Assembly (NCBI RefSeq): GCF_002196855.1 | Contig: NZ_NIPW01000006.1 | Span: 124,001 to 188,000, forward strand | Reading direction: 5' to 3' | Length of the DNA stretch: 64,000 nucleotides | From: Haematobacter genomosp. 1 | GTDB taxonomy: Bacteria; Pseudomonadota; Alphaproteobacteria; Rhodobacterales; Rhodobacteraceae | Shown here: positions 49,424-57,156 of the stretch, in pieces | Layout: the number at the start of each line of letters is the position of its first letter | Position numbering within the stretch: position 1 is the stretch's first letter | The notes under the pieces: model-generated | Told to the model about the DNA's origin: nothing | Databases searched by the model: none | What the model saw: the letters and a program-made list of their open reading frames with translations, nothing else | Program-made: the position numbers and the translations under genes

Positions 49424-50599
49424 TCACACCACGGCAGCCGCAGCGCGCTTGCGCTTGATCTCCTCATGCATCCACGCGGTGACGTAGAGGGGGAGGGGCG
49501 AGAGTAGCACGATGATGTTCGCCGTCATTGCGGAGACGTCCCGGCCCTCCGCCCAGATCTCGATCACATAGACGGCGAGGATGTGGATGGTGAACACCTG
49601 CAACGAGTGCCGCCCCAGCGTCGTCAGGAAGGGCCGGGTGAAGAACCAGTTGGCAAAGACCGAGGCCTTGTTGATCCACCGGAGGCTGCTGTCCTGCCCG
49701 GCCGAGATCAGCCAGACGATCAGGAACAGGTCGAGGAAGAACGCCACCACATAGATCGGCGCGAGCATCGCCCTGTCGGACGTCCAGTAGAGCGTGTTGC
49801 TGTAATCCGGCCCGAACCAGTGCTGGCGCACCGCGATGTCGAATACCGCCAGCGCGGTGAACCCGACCAGTCCGACGAAGAACACCTGCTCATAGGCGGG
49901 CTTCTTCAGGAACTCGAGCGACAGCGTCTTGTTCGCCATGAGATAGCCCGGATAAAGCCCCGCAAAGAACAGTACCTGCCAGCCGAGAACGTCGAAATAG
50001 ATGCCGATGTTGACCGGGTGGCCCATCTCGCGCAGCGCACCCTCTATCGGTGGCTGGAGGATGTCCGTCAGCCCGAGTTGCGCGCCCAGCCACAGCAGGA
50101 CGGATGTGATGAGCACCACCGGCCCACGCCCCGTCTTGAAGGCCCAGAGCACGAAAGGCGTGGCGATCATGAAGAACACATACATCGGCAGGATGCCCAT
50201 ATGCATCGAACCACCGACGAGCAGCAGCGAGACAAGCGTGAACAATACCGGCTCCCGCGCATAGGAGGACAGGATGGCCGGAACGTCGGCGAAGGCCGCA
50301 AACACCAGCGCCGCCACGAGAAACACACCGATCAGCGCGGCCTGATAAGCGTATATCTTGCGGACGCGGGACCAGATGCTGCTGGTCATCGTCTCATACC
50401 CGCGCTTGAGGAGGATCTTGCCATAGACAAGCCCCACCACCAGCCCGGAAACAAAGACAAAGCCCTGCGCGTCCTCCACCCAGCCGATGGAGTGGTGGGT
50501 CAGAACCCCGATGGGCGCGTTCACGATGGGCGCAACATGCGCGATCATCATGAACAGCAGGAAATACCCGCGAAATCCGTCAATTAGCGTGAGTCGCAT
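49424..50599 (-). CDS. opgC: OpgC family membrane protein
   Basis: A 391-residue protein with about ten membrane spans. It opens with TLIDGFRGYFLLFMMIAHV and ends in TLGRHSLQVFTIHILAVYV and WMHEEIKRKR, matching the OpgC_C/acyltransferase-like family. In Rhodobacter sphaeroides OpgC adds succinyl groups to osmoregulated periplasmic glucans. Whether this one does so is inferred from similarity; no opgG/opgH is nearby. A hairpin (50622-50643) stands just upstream in its leader. Confidence 0.87.
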   Translation of the reverse strand: MRLTLIDGFRGYFLLFMMIAHVAPIVNAPIGVLTHHSIGWVEDAQGFVFVSGLVVGLVYGKILLKRGYETMTSSIWSRVRKIYAYQAALIGVFLVAALVFAAFADVPAILSSYAREPVLFTLVSLLLVGGSMHMGILPMYVFFMIATPFVLWAFKTGRGPVVLITSVLLWLGAQLGLTDILQPPIEGALREMGHPVNIGIYFDVLGWQVLFFAGLYPGYLMANKTLSLEFLKKPAYEQVFFVGLVGFTALAVFDIAVRQHWFGPDYSNTLYWTSDRAMLAPIYVVAFFLDLFLIVWLISAGQDSSLRWINKASVFANWFFTRPFLTTLGRHSLQVFTIHILAVYVIEIWAEGRDVSAMTANIIVLLSPLPLYVTAWMHEEIKRKRAAAAVV

Positions 50600-50621
50600 G
50601 GGATCTCTCCGAATGAAAATC

Positions 50622-50643
50622 AGGGTTCGGAAAGCGGAACCCT
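50622..50643. other. Hairpin in the opgC upstream region
   Basis: AGGGTTC / GAACCCT with an eight-base loop, 23 bases upstream of the opgC start. Role unknown. Confidence 0.4.
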
Positions 50644-50816
50644 TTGGCGGCTAACGCTGTAGGCCGGGATTCGATCCGTGAAAAGGTCGCGACGGGCAAA
50701 ATCCCGCCATATCGCAGTGAGGCGGAGGAAAGATACCGCCGACGGCATGGAACTGCAAAAAAAGCGGCACCCGGGCTTGACGCGCCACCGGGGCTGGAAT
50801 ACCTACGCGCCACTTC

Positions 50817-50893
50817 GGCGGAGTAGCTCAGTTGGTTAGAGCAGAGGAATCATAATCCTTGTGTCGGGGGTTCAAATCCCTCCTCCGCTACCA
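50817..50893 (+). tRNA. tRNA-Met (anticodon CAT), elongator type
   Basis: A 77-base cloverleaf with CCA encoded. The acceptor arm is GGCGGAG / CTCCGCT (G:U at the first pair), the D arm AGCTCAGTTGGTTAGAGC, the anticodon stem GAGGA / TCCTT with CAT at 50851-50853, and the T loop TTCAAAT. The pairing at position 1 and the overall sequence fit elongator Met better than initiator or lysidine-modified Ile. Confidence 0.93.
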
Positions 50894-51197
50894 GAAGCCC
50901 CCCAACGGGGCTCCGGTGGTCGCCGATAGTCAGCACTTGATATCGATGGTCGCGGCTTAACCCTTCCATATCTCTGTGTTTCCGGACCTGCGGGTGATGG
51001 AAATCACCGGCAGAGATTGTGCCCGGGAGGTATCCTCGTCGTTGCGGCATTCGTCCGAACGTCGGTATCCCGGCAAAGGGACGAAACCCTGCCCGCCGCG
51101 ACAGCACATTGAGAACGCATGGCACCCATGCGTTTGCCTGGATTGCAAACAGCTCCGGTTCGGGCTGTGCTGCATCAGGTATTTTTCAGGTGCATTC
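50894..51197. other. 304-base gap after the tRNA
   Basis: No convincing gene, terminator or repeat seen. Base composition is lower in GC than the neighbouring core genes. Confidence 0.4.
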
Positions 51198-51425
51198 ATG
51201 GAATCCGACGCGGATTTGCAGCTCATTCTTCATGTGCGGAACATTAACGAGTTCCTGAAGGGCTTTCTCGAGGCGACGGTTGAGGGCCTCAGCCCGGACG
51301 CCAGAACTCATCTCGAGGCGCTGATCGACACGTCCAACGCGCTTCTCGTGGCGCTTGCGGCTCCGCCGGACGGGAGCCGGTCCTTAGCGCAATGTGAGTT
51401 GCCCAGCCCCTCCCGGCTCGGATGA
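51198..51425 (+). CDS. Small hypothetical protein (75 residues)
   Basis: Frame starting MESDADLQLILHVRNINEFL. It is acidic and predicted largely helical (EFLKGFLEATVEGLSPDARTHLEALID). CAGG lies about eight bases before the ATG. No family is recognised and the weak context leaves it uncertain. A longer start at 50976 gives a Cys/Arg-rich extension that looks non-coding. Confidence 0.4.
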   Translation: MESDADLQLILHVRNINEFLKGFLEATVEGLSPDARTHLEALIDTSNALLVALAAPPDGSRSLAQCELPSPSRLG

Positions 51426-51612
51426 CCCTATGGGCGGACGGGCGTTGTCTGAAGCCCGCCCGGACCCATCGACAGGAGTGCGTTGCAATTCGTCAGGGAG
51501 CGCTACCTGTAACCCTAATGTTCAAGCGTTACGCGAACTGCCGAAAGGGTAGCCGGTTTCCAGCCTTGTCCCCGGCCAGAGCAACGCCAACCAGCAAAAT
51601 CAGGAGTTTTTC

Positions 51613-51813
51613 ATGACCGCGAAGGCAGGGACCGCGAAGGCAGGTGCACGACACGTTGCCCGCAAGTCGATCTTCGATGATGTCTATGACGACGCACAGT
51701 GGGGAAAAGGCAGGAACTTCGCCCCGCGCCCGGCACCGAAAGCGGCCGAGGGAGACGAAGTCTGGCAACTGACCCTCGGCAAGGGGCGGGAGAAGCCCCG
51801 CAAGGTCAAGTAA
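51613..51813 (+). CDS. Small basic hypothetical protein (66 residues)
   Basis: A Lys/Arg/Ala-rich product (MTAKAGTAKAGARHVARKSIF, then DDVYDDAQWGKGRNF and a tail ending GKGREKPRKVK). An AGGAG lies seven bases before the ATG, which supports translation. The two basic ends flank an acidic patch. A DNA- or RNA-binding role is possible but unproven. It converges on the DUF982 gene. Confidence 0.5.
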   Translation: MTAKAGTAKAGARHVARKSIFDDVYDDAQWGKGRNFAPRPAPKAAEGDEVWQLTLGKGREKPRKVK

Positions 51814-51826
51814 GCCGGACGTTCAC

Positions 51827-52159
51827 TCAGGCGTTGTGCCGTCGCGCTCCGGCAACCAGGTTTTCCGATACGAAGCCAGCACTCCGTGCCGCCGCAATGA
51901 ACGCGCGACGCGCCGTGCCGACAGAGACCATGCAGTCCATTGCCGCATCAAGCTGATCGACAGCCTGCTGGCGCGCGTCGTCGGATATCGGCCACTTGCG
52001 GCGCAGCCAGTAACTTGCCTGTTCGATGGTGCTGAATTTCTGCACGTCGCCGTCGGGAGACGTGACAAAAGACAGGGGTTCACCCCAGTTAATTTCGATC
52101 AAAATATACTTCTTTCTGGAAGGTGGATCGCCCGCATCCTTGATGTCGAGGCAGTCCAT
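51827..52159 (-). CDS. DUF982 domain protein
   Basis: A 110-residue protein. WGEPLSFVTSPDGDVQKFST, ASYWLRRKWP and ARRAFIAAARSAGF match the DUF982 pattern (a short alpha/beta protein common in Rhizobiales and relatives, function unknown). It lies 57 bases downstream of the cold-shock gene on the same strand, so the two may share a transcript. The start at 52159 has no clear ribosome-binding site. Confidence 0.7.
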   Translation of the reverse strand: MDCLDIKDAGDPPSRKKYILIEINWGEPLSFVTSPDGDVQKFSTIEQASYWLRRKWPISDDARQQAVDQLDAAMDCMVSVGTARRAFIAAARSAGFVSENLVAGARRHNA

Positions 52160-52216
52160 GAAGGTGCGGGATCGGCATGTCGCCGGTCCCGCCTTGGTAT
52201 GGTAGAGACTGGACGC

Positions 52217-52423
52217 TTAGGCCAGCGAGAGGTTCGTCGCCGATTCGCGACCATTGCGGTCACGCTCGATATCGAACGTCACGGCTTGGCCGTCATTGAG
52301 ACCGCGGAGGCCCGCACGCTCAAGCGCGCTGATGTGGACGAACACGTCCTTGGAGCCGCCTTCGGGCTGAATGAAGCCGAAGCCTTTGGTGGAGTTGAAC
52401 CATTTTACGGTGCCATTGGCCAT
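52217..52423 (-). CDS. Cold-shock protein
   Basis: A 68-residue CSD protein: TVKWFNSTKGFGFIQPEGG holds RNP1 (KGFGFI), and DVFVHISAL is RNP2. It binds single-stranded nucleic acid as an RNA chaperone. AAGGAAG lies seven bases before ATG 52423. The gap upstream would allow a long 5' leader of the kind many cold-shock mRNAs carry. Confidence 0.95.
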   Translation of the reverse strand: MANGTVKWFNSTKGFGFIQPEGGSKDVFVHISALERAGLRGLNDGQAVTFDIERDRNGRESATNLSLA

Positions 52424-52934
52424 CGTAATACTTCCTTATCATAGATGTCGCCCGCAGGAGGCGGCGACCCGGCAAAGCTGAAAATCGAAAGCTGAGCCGA
52501 AAGGAACAGGTTCGAAAAGCATAGATGCCGGTCGTATATAAGTGTTGGGGAAATAATTGCGAGTGGGCAAGTTAAAATTTCTTGGTTTGATGCAAAGAAA
52601 GTTCTGGAAGCGGGGCAGGGGTGCTCCCGTTCTCACCAGATTGCTTCATCCCAAAGCCTTTTCTAGGTTCCGGCCCCTCCTGGTGGGCAGCTGAAAATGG
52701 CTTTCAGGTCTGCCTTGGAGCGGAAATCGTTCGCAACTTGGCACCGTCCGGTCGGAAGGCCGCACATTTCGCATTCATTCAGGAGCTGATTCTCCAATCT
52801 CCGGCGCACAGGCATGACACTTCGGCCCGCTGGAGGCCAATCGGGTGACTGTCGGGCGCGGGCTGGGATCGCCCGGGGATCAGCCGGAGCGGACGACTGT
52901 CGCCAAGATATTCCGGCGCTGCTAGCGTCGAAGG
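52424..52934. other. 511-base gap upstream of the cold-shock gene
   Basis: Holds the presumed cold-shock leader and promoter region (AT-richer, about 52430-52620), repeat copy C (52686-52838) and the short upstream region of the lipase-like gene. No gene is credible here. Confidence 0.5.
52686..52838 (-). repeat. Dispersed intergenic element, copy C (right end decayed)
   Basis: About 150 bp. The left end GGCAGCTGAAAATGGC matches the family end. The interior shares AGGTCTGC and ATCGTTCGCAA with copy A, and its complement shares GTCATGCC with D. The right end has lost its inverted repeat, so the copy looks old. Confidence 0.6.
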
Positions 52935-53711
52935 ATGCGATTCCCTCTCCTCCTCGTCTTCTGTCTGCTGCCCCCCGCCTGTGCCGGTGCGCAGGAGCCG
53001 GGGCGAGACCGTGACTGCGTGGTGCTGCTGCACGGGCTGGCGCGGACAGAGACGTCTTTTCTGTTGATGGAGGAGGCGCTGGAGCATCGCGGCTACCACG
53101 TCGTGAATTCCAGCTATCCTTCCACGGACGCGCCGGTGGAGGCCCTTCTGGGTGATGTCGATACCGCGGTTGCCGCCTGCGGCGGGGCGGAGGTGAGCTT
53201 TGTCACCCATTCCATGGGCGGTATCCTGCTTCGCGCATGGTTCGCGCAGTCCCGGCCCGAGCGGCTGGGGCGCGTCGTGATGCTGGCGCCTCCCAACGGC
53301 GGGTCGGAGATTGTGGACGAATTTGCGGGCCTCGAGCTGTTCCGCTATATCAACGGCCCCGCAGGCATGGAGCTCGGAACCGGCCCGGAGAGCCTGCCGA
53401 ACCGCTTGCCGCCGGTGGATTTTCCGCTTGGCATCATCGCGGGCAACCGGTCGCTGAATCCGATCTTCTCATCGCTGATAGAGGGGCCGGATGATGGAAA
53501 GGTTTCGGTTGAGAGCACAAAGGTGGCAGGTATGACCGATCATATCGTGCTGCACGTCACGCATACATTCATGATGAACAACCCGCTGGTGATCGCCGAG
53601 ACGATACGGTTCCTTGAAACCGGCGCCTTCGATCATGCAATGACCGGCAGCGCGGCGCTCCGCAGCCTCACCACCGGCCCGGGCGGGCTGTTCAGCGCCC
53701 CGCCGGAATGA
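52935..53711 (+). CDS. Secreted lipase/esterase-like alpha/beta hydrolase
   Basis: A 258-residue exported protein; the signal peptide ends around GAQ (residue 20). The oxyanion loop is [14 protein letters not shown], the nucleophile elbow THSMGG (Ser about 97), and [13 protein letters not shown] follows, as in PGAP1/lipase-class-2-like proteins. Asp in [13 protein letters not shown] and His in HVTHTFMM are likely triad members. It acts on an unknown ester in the periplasm or outside. Its 3' end overlaps purK by 20 bases, tail to tail. Confidence 0.85.
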   Translation: MRFPLLLVFCLLPPACAGAQEPGRDRDCVVLLHGLARTETSFLLMEEALEHRGYHVVNSSYPSTDAPVEALLGDVDTAVAACGGAEVSFVTHSMGGILLRAWFAQSRPERLGRVVMLAPPNGGSEIVDEFAGLELFRYINGPAGMELGTGPESLPNRLPPVDFPLGIIAGNRSLNPIFSSLIEGPDDGKVSVESTKVAGMTDHIVLHVTHTFMMNNPLVIAETIRFLETGAFDHAMTGSAALRSLTTGPGGLFSAPPE

Positions 53712-54768
53712 TCCTGTTCACATGCCCCATCTTGCGACCCGGCCGCGCCTCGGACTTGCCGTAGAGATGCAGCGCGGTATTGGCCTGCCGGGAAAGGTCG
53801 GGGACGCGCAGCACATCGTCGCCGATCAGGTTCTCCATCTCCACATCCGCGATCCGGTGCCCATCGCCCAGCGGCCAGCCCGCGACGGCGCGGATGTGCT
53901 GCTCGAACTGATCGATGACGCAGCCGTTCTGCGTCCAGTGGCCGGAATTGTGGACGCGGGGGGCGATCTCGTTCACCAGCAGCCCGGCTTCGGTGACGAA
54001 CAGTTCCACGCCGATCACGCCCACGTAGTCGAGGGCATTCAGGATACGCGCCGCAACCAGAACGGCGTCGCTTCTCTGCGCCGGGCTGAGGGTGGCGGGG
54101 ACGCGGGTGGTGTGCAATATCCCGTCCCGGTGGACATTTTCCCCCGGATCGTAGGCGGCGACCGAACCGTCGAGCCCACGCGCGGCAATGACCGACACCT
54201 CCCGGCTGAAACTGACGAAACCTTCCAGCACGGCCTCCGCCCCTGCCATGGCGGTAAAGGCATGATCGGCCTCCTCCGGGTTGCGGATGCGGGCCTGCCC
54301 CTTGCCGTCATAGCCGAGGCGGGTTGTCTTCAGGATCGCAGGAGTGCCGATTTCCGCCAGCGCCTGCGTCAGATCGTCCCGCGTCGTGACACGACGGTAG
54401 GGCGCGGTGACGAGGCCCAGAGATGTCAGGAAGTCCTTTTCCGCGATGCGGTCCTGGCTGATGGCCAAGGCCCGGCGGCCGGGGCGGATCGGGCGGATAG
54501 CCTCGATTGTGTCGAGAGAGGCGGTCGGCACATTCTCGAACTCATAGGTCACCACATCGACGGAGCCGGCAAAGGCCACCAGCGCTTGCCGGTCTTCCCA
54601 GGCGGCGGTCGTCACGCGCTCGGCGACCTGACCGGCGGGCGGATTCGGCGCGGGGTCGTAGATATGGCATCGCAGCCCCAGCCGCGCGGCCGCGACGGAA
54701 AGCATGCGGCCAAGCTGACCGCCGCCAAGAATGCCGATCACGGCTCCGGGGGGAAGTGCGTCACTCAT
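53692..54768 (-). CDS. purK: 5-(carboxyamino)imidazole ribonucleotide synthase
   Basis: ATP-grasp enzyme that carboxylates AIR to N5-CAIR with bicarbonate in purine synthesis. It has 358 residues: [16 protein letters not shown] at the start, [24 protein letters not shown] and [14 protein letters not shown] in the active site. ATG 54768 overlaps the purE stop by eight bases, so purE-purK is one translationally coupled unit. Confidence 0.97.
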   Translation of the reverse strand: MSDALPPGAVIGILGGGQLGRMLSVAAARLGLRCHIYDPAPNPPAGQVAERVTTAAWEDRQALVAFAGSVDVVTYEFENVPTASLDTIEAIRPIRPGRRALAISQDRIAEKDFLTSLGLVTAPYRRVTTRDDLTQALAEIGTPAILKTTRLGYDGKGQARIRNPEEADHAFTAMAGAEAVLEGFVSFSREVSVIAARGLDGSVAAYDPGENVHRDGILHTTRVPATLSPAQRSDAVLVAARILNALDYVGVIGVELFVTEAGLLVNEIAPRVHNSGHWTQNGCVIDQFEQHIRAVAGWPLGDGHRIADVEMENLIGDDVLRVPDLSRQANTALHLYGKSEARPGRKMGHVNRIIPAGR

Positions 54769-55246
54769 CAACCGGCTCCTCGGGAATGGAGGCGGAAAGT
54801 GCCTCTCGCCAGGCGTCCAGGCGGGCAGCAAGTGCTGCATCGCCGAGCGCCAGTATGCCTGCCGCCATAAGGCCGGCATTCGCCGCGCCTGCCGCTCCGA
54901 TCGCCATGGTCGCCACCGGATACCCTTTCGGCATCTGCACGATGGAATAGAGACTGTCCACGCCCGAGAGCGCCCGCGTCTGCACCGGCACGCCGATCAC
55001 CGGCACCCGCGTCTTGGACGCCATCATGCCTGGCAGATGCGCGGCGCCGCCTGCACCCGCGATGATGACCTTCAAGCCGCGCGAGGCGGCTGTGCGACCA
55101 TAGTCCCAGAGCCGGTCGGGCGTCCTGTGTGCCGAAACGATGCGCTTTTCGTAAGCCACGCCGAGCTCATCCAGCACCGCCGCCGCTTCGCGCATCGTCG
55201 GCCAGTCCGACTGGCTGCCCATGATGATGCCGACCTGAAAGTCCAT
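54761..55246 (-). CDS. purE: N5-carboxyaminoimidazole ribonucleotide mutase
   Basis: Converts N5-CAIR to CAIR, the step after PurK. The 161 residues contain [13 protein letters not shown] (phosphate loop and catalytic Asp), [10 protein letters not shown] (active-site His) and [14 protein letters not shown]. It lies upstream of purK in the same operon. Confidence 0.97.
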   Translation of the reverse strand: MDFQVGIIMGSQSDWPTMREAAAVLDELGVAYEKRIVSAHRTPDRLWDYGRTAASRGLKVIIAGAGGAAHLPGMMASKTRVPVIGVPVQTRALSGVDSLYSIVQMPKGYPVATMAIGAAGAANAGLMAAGILALGDAALAARLDAWREALSASIPEEPVDE

Positions 55247-55315
55247 CCCGATCTCCCGTCTGATGGCGCGGGACTATAGCCATCACGTGGCGGCGGGCAA
55301 CCTCGCCCGGGGGCT

Positions 55316-55534
55316 TCAGGCGATGATGTCGGGGGTAAGCAGGTCTTCGTAGCGCTGAATGCGGTCCTTCAGCAGCAATTTCTGCTTTTTCAGGCGGCGA
55401 AGGGTAAGCTGATCGCTGCGGCCGGTCTCCTCCAGTGCGAGGATCGCCGCGTCCAGATCGCGGTGCTCGCGCTTCAGCAGCTCAAGCCTGATGCGCATGG
55501 CTTCTTCCGTCTCGAATTCCTGCGGAGCGTTCAT
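55316..55534 (-). CDS. YdcH family (DUF465) small protein
   Basis: A 72-residue helical protein. LKREHRDLDAAI and LRRLKKQKLLLKDRIQRYE fit the YdcH/DUF465 coiled-coil family, very common in Proteobacteria and without a firm function. The start at 55534 is MNAPQEFETEE. It lies 69 bases upstream of purE on the same strand. Confidence 0.8.
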   Translation of the reverse strand: MNAPQEFETEEAMRIRLELLKREHRDLDAAILALEETGRSDQLTLRRLKKQKLLLKDRIQRYEDLLTPDIIA

Positions 55535-55605
55535 CCTGACATCCGTGCGACTGGCCTGGGAGGCCGAATATAGCGGGGCGGAGCCATGAAGGCAAAGCCG
55601 CAGCA

Positions 55606-55634
55606 CTTGCGGGAGCGGAAAGTGCGCCCCATAT
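55606..55634 (+). promoter_or_regulatory. Heat-shock (sigma-32-type) promoter of the Hsp20 gene
   Basis: CTTGCGG (55606-55612), a 14-bp spacer and CCCCATAT (55627-55634) fit the RpoH consensus CTTGAAA-N11-15-CCCCATNT closely. The hsp20 start lies 65 bases downstream. Confidence 0.6.
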
Positions 55635-55698
55635 TCAAACCTGAGGGTCGCCGATCTCCGGGACTCCAAGCAACGTCGCTTTTCAAGGACTTGCCACG

Positions 55699-56112
55699 AT
55701 GACGAAACTGACTTTTGCCGCCCACCCCTATCTTCTGGGCTTCGATCAGCTTGAGCGGCTGGTGGAGCGGACGGCGAAAAACGGCAATGACGGCTATCCG
55801 CCGTACAACATCGAACAATCGGGTGAGAACGCCTACCGGATCACGCTCGCCGTTGCGGGCTTCCGGGATGAGGATCTGTCTATAACGCTGGAAGACCGCC
55901 AGCTCGTCATTCGGGGCCGTCAGGCCGATGAGCCGGCAGAACGCGTCTTCCTTCATCGTGGTATAGCCGCCCGACAGTTCCAGAGGAGTTTTGTCCTTGC
56001 CGAGGGCGTGGAGGTACGGGGCGCCAGCCTGGAGAACGGGCTGCTGCACCTTGACCTTGCGCGGAGCCGCCCGGAATCGGTTGTCCGGACCATCGAAATC
56101 AACAAGAGTTGA
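55699..56112 (+). CDS. Small heat-shock protein (Hsp20/alpha-crystallin, IbpA-like)
   Basis: A 137-residue ATP-independent chaperone that holds unfolding proteins. The alpha-crystallin domain has PPYNIEQSGENAYRITLAVAG in front, DLSITLEDRQLVIRGRQ, and the family motif VEVRGASLENGLLHLDL (A-x-x-x-n-G-v-L form). It follows a sigma-32-like promoter and stands 11 bases before the DUF1150 gene. Confidence 0.95.
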   Translation: MTKLTFAAHPYLLGFDQLERLVERTAKNGNDGYPPYNIEQSGENAYRITLAVAGFRDEDLSITLEDRQLVIRGRQADEPAERVFLHRGIAARQFQRSFVLAEGVEVRGASLENGLLHLDLARSRPESVVRTIEINKS

Positions 56113-56123
56113 AGGAGGACATC

Positions 56124-56351
56124 ATGGACGCGGAATTTGAACTTTCCCAAGCTGGCGCGGAACGCATCGTCTATGTCCGCCCCGTCGAAGTGTCCGAGCT
56201 GCCGGAAATCGTCCAGGAACAGGCGCTGGGCGCAAAACAGCTCTATGCGCTTTATGATGAGGACGGCGAGCGTCTCGCGCTCGTGCGGGATCGCCGCATC
56301 GCCTTTGCGCTGGCACGGGAGAATAACCTCGCCCCTGTGAGCGTTCACTGA
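56124..56351 (+). CDS. DUF1150 family protein
   Basis: A 75-residue protein: IVYVRPVEVSELPE, LYALYDEDGERLALVRDR and FALARENNLAPVSVH identify DUF1150, an alpha-proteobacterial family of unknown function that commonly follows small heat-shock genes. GAAGGAGG lies upstream of ATG 56124. A strong terminator follows. Its place suggests a role in the heat-shock response. Confidence 0.9.
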   Translation: MDAEFELSQAGAERIVYVRPVEVSELPEIVQEQALGAKQLYALYDEDGERLALVRDRRIAFALARENNLAPVSVH

Positions 56352-56373
56352 AATCGCACTGATCAACAATGAC

Positions 56374-56403
56374 AACGGCCCCCGCAAGCACCCGGGGGCC
56401 GTT
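56374..56403. terminator. Bidirectional intrinsic terminator
   Basis: An 11-bp perfect stem AACGGCCCCCG / CGGGGGCCGTT with an eight-base loop, between convergent genes. Confidence 0.85.
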
Positions 56404-56417
56404 TGTCTATTGGACCC

Positions 56418-56834
56418 TCAATGACCGGAGGAACCGGGAGCGATTTCCATGTCGTTCTCGATCAATGCGGCGAGGGTGAGGGCGACATTCTCGGGCTGCG
56501 TGGGCTTGGCACAGACCGCAGCACCCTTGTAGCGGCGTGTCAGCTCGCCGGAATTGTGCCGACCGGTGTGAAACACAATGGGAACGTGCCGCAGCACCAG
56601 ATCGTCGGCCAGCGGAAACACCGCTTCCCCTGCCAGATCGACATCCAGGATGGCGCCGTCGATCTGCCCCTGACCCAGCACTTCGAGCGCGCGTCTGAGG
56701 CGGTGACAGGGGCCGATCACGCTCGCCCCCATGTCTTCCATCACGAAAGTGAGGTCGAGCGCCAATATGGCTTCGTCCTCCACGATGAGAATATTCTTTC
56801 CACTCAACATTTTGCCACTAATCGCGCTGCTCAT
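56418..56834 (-). CDS. Single-domain response regulator
   Basis: A 138-residue stand-alone receiver. The acidic pair is VEDEAIL, the phospho-acceptor Asp lies in GAILDVDLAGE, and the conserved Lys in VCAKPTQPE; the Thr/Ser position reads FHTGR. No output domain follows. Such receivers act by phosphotransfer or protein binding. ATG 56834 has GGAAAGGA upstream; ATG 56810 is an alternative. No histidine kinase is adjacent. An EcfG-like promoter may drive it. Confidence 0.9.
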   Translation of the reverse strand: MSSAISGKMLSGKNILIVEDEAILALDLTFVMEDMGASVIGPCHRLRRALEVLGQGQIDGAILDVDLAGEAVFPLADDLVLRHVPIVFHTGRHNSGELTRRYKGAAVCAKPTQPENVALTLAALIENDMEIAPGSSGH

Positions 56835-57156
56835 CGCGATCCTTTCCGCTCGCCGTCCGTGCCTGCCGAAGGACGATCATGAAATTCTTCTGGCCGAATG
56901 CTTCCGAGGTTGTAGCTGGCACGATCCGACCTTTGTTCGTTGTACCACGGGTCAATGACGCCATTGGATTTCAGTTGGAACGCCAAGACAGGCAGGAGAG
57001 TTCCCGCGTTGGTTCCTAAAACCGACTGTCCGCGCAAGACATTGAGCAATTCATAAGAATGCGTCCGGCGTGCAACACCCGCCCGCCAAAAGGATACGGG
57101 CGGCGCTGGCAAGGCGCCGCCCGAAAATCGGGTCCACATCCCCCGATCGGGGCTGT
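56835..57156. other. 322-base gap upstream of the receiver gene
   Basis: Contains the candidate stress promoter at 56979-57004 and otherwise nothing recognised. A minus-strand open frame at 56831-57211 is not credible. Confidence 0.45.
56979..57004 (-). promoter_or_regulatory. EcfG-like general stress promoter
   Basis: On the minus strand GGAAC (57004-57000), 17 bases, then CGTT (56982-56979): the exact alpha-proteobacterial EcfG consensus GGAAC-N16/17-CGTT. It points at the receiver gene about 145 bases away. Many Rhodobacterales lack EcfG, so chance is possible. Confidence 0.4.

Noticed and set aside
50817-50893. tRNA-Ile2 (CAT, lysidine) or initiator tRNA-fMet
   Set aside because: The acceptor starts GGCGGAG with a G:U first pair rather than the mismatched C of initiators, and the sequence fits elongator Met better than the GGGCC-type Ile2.
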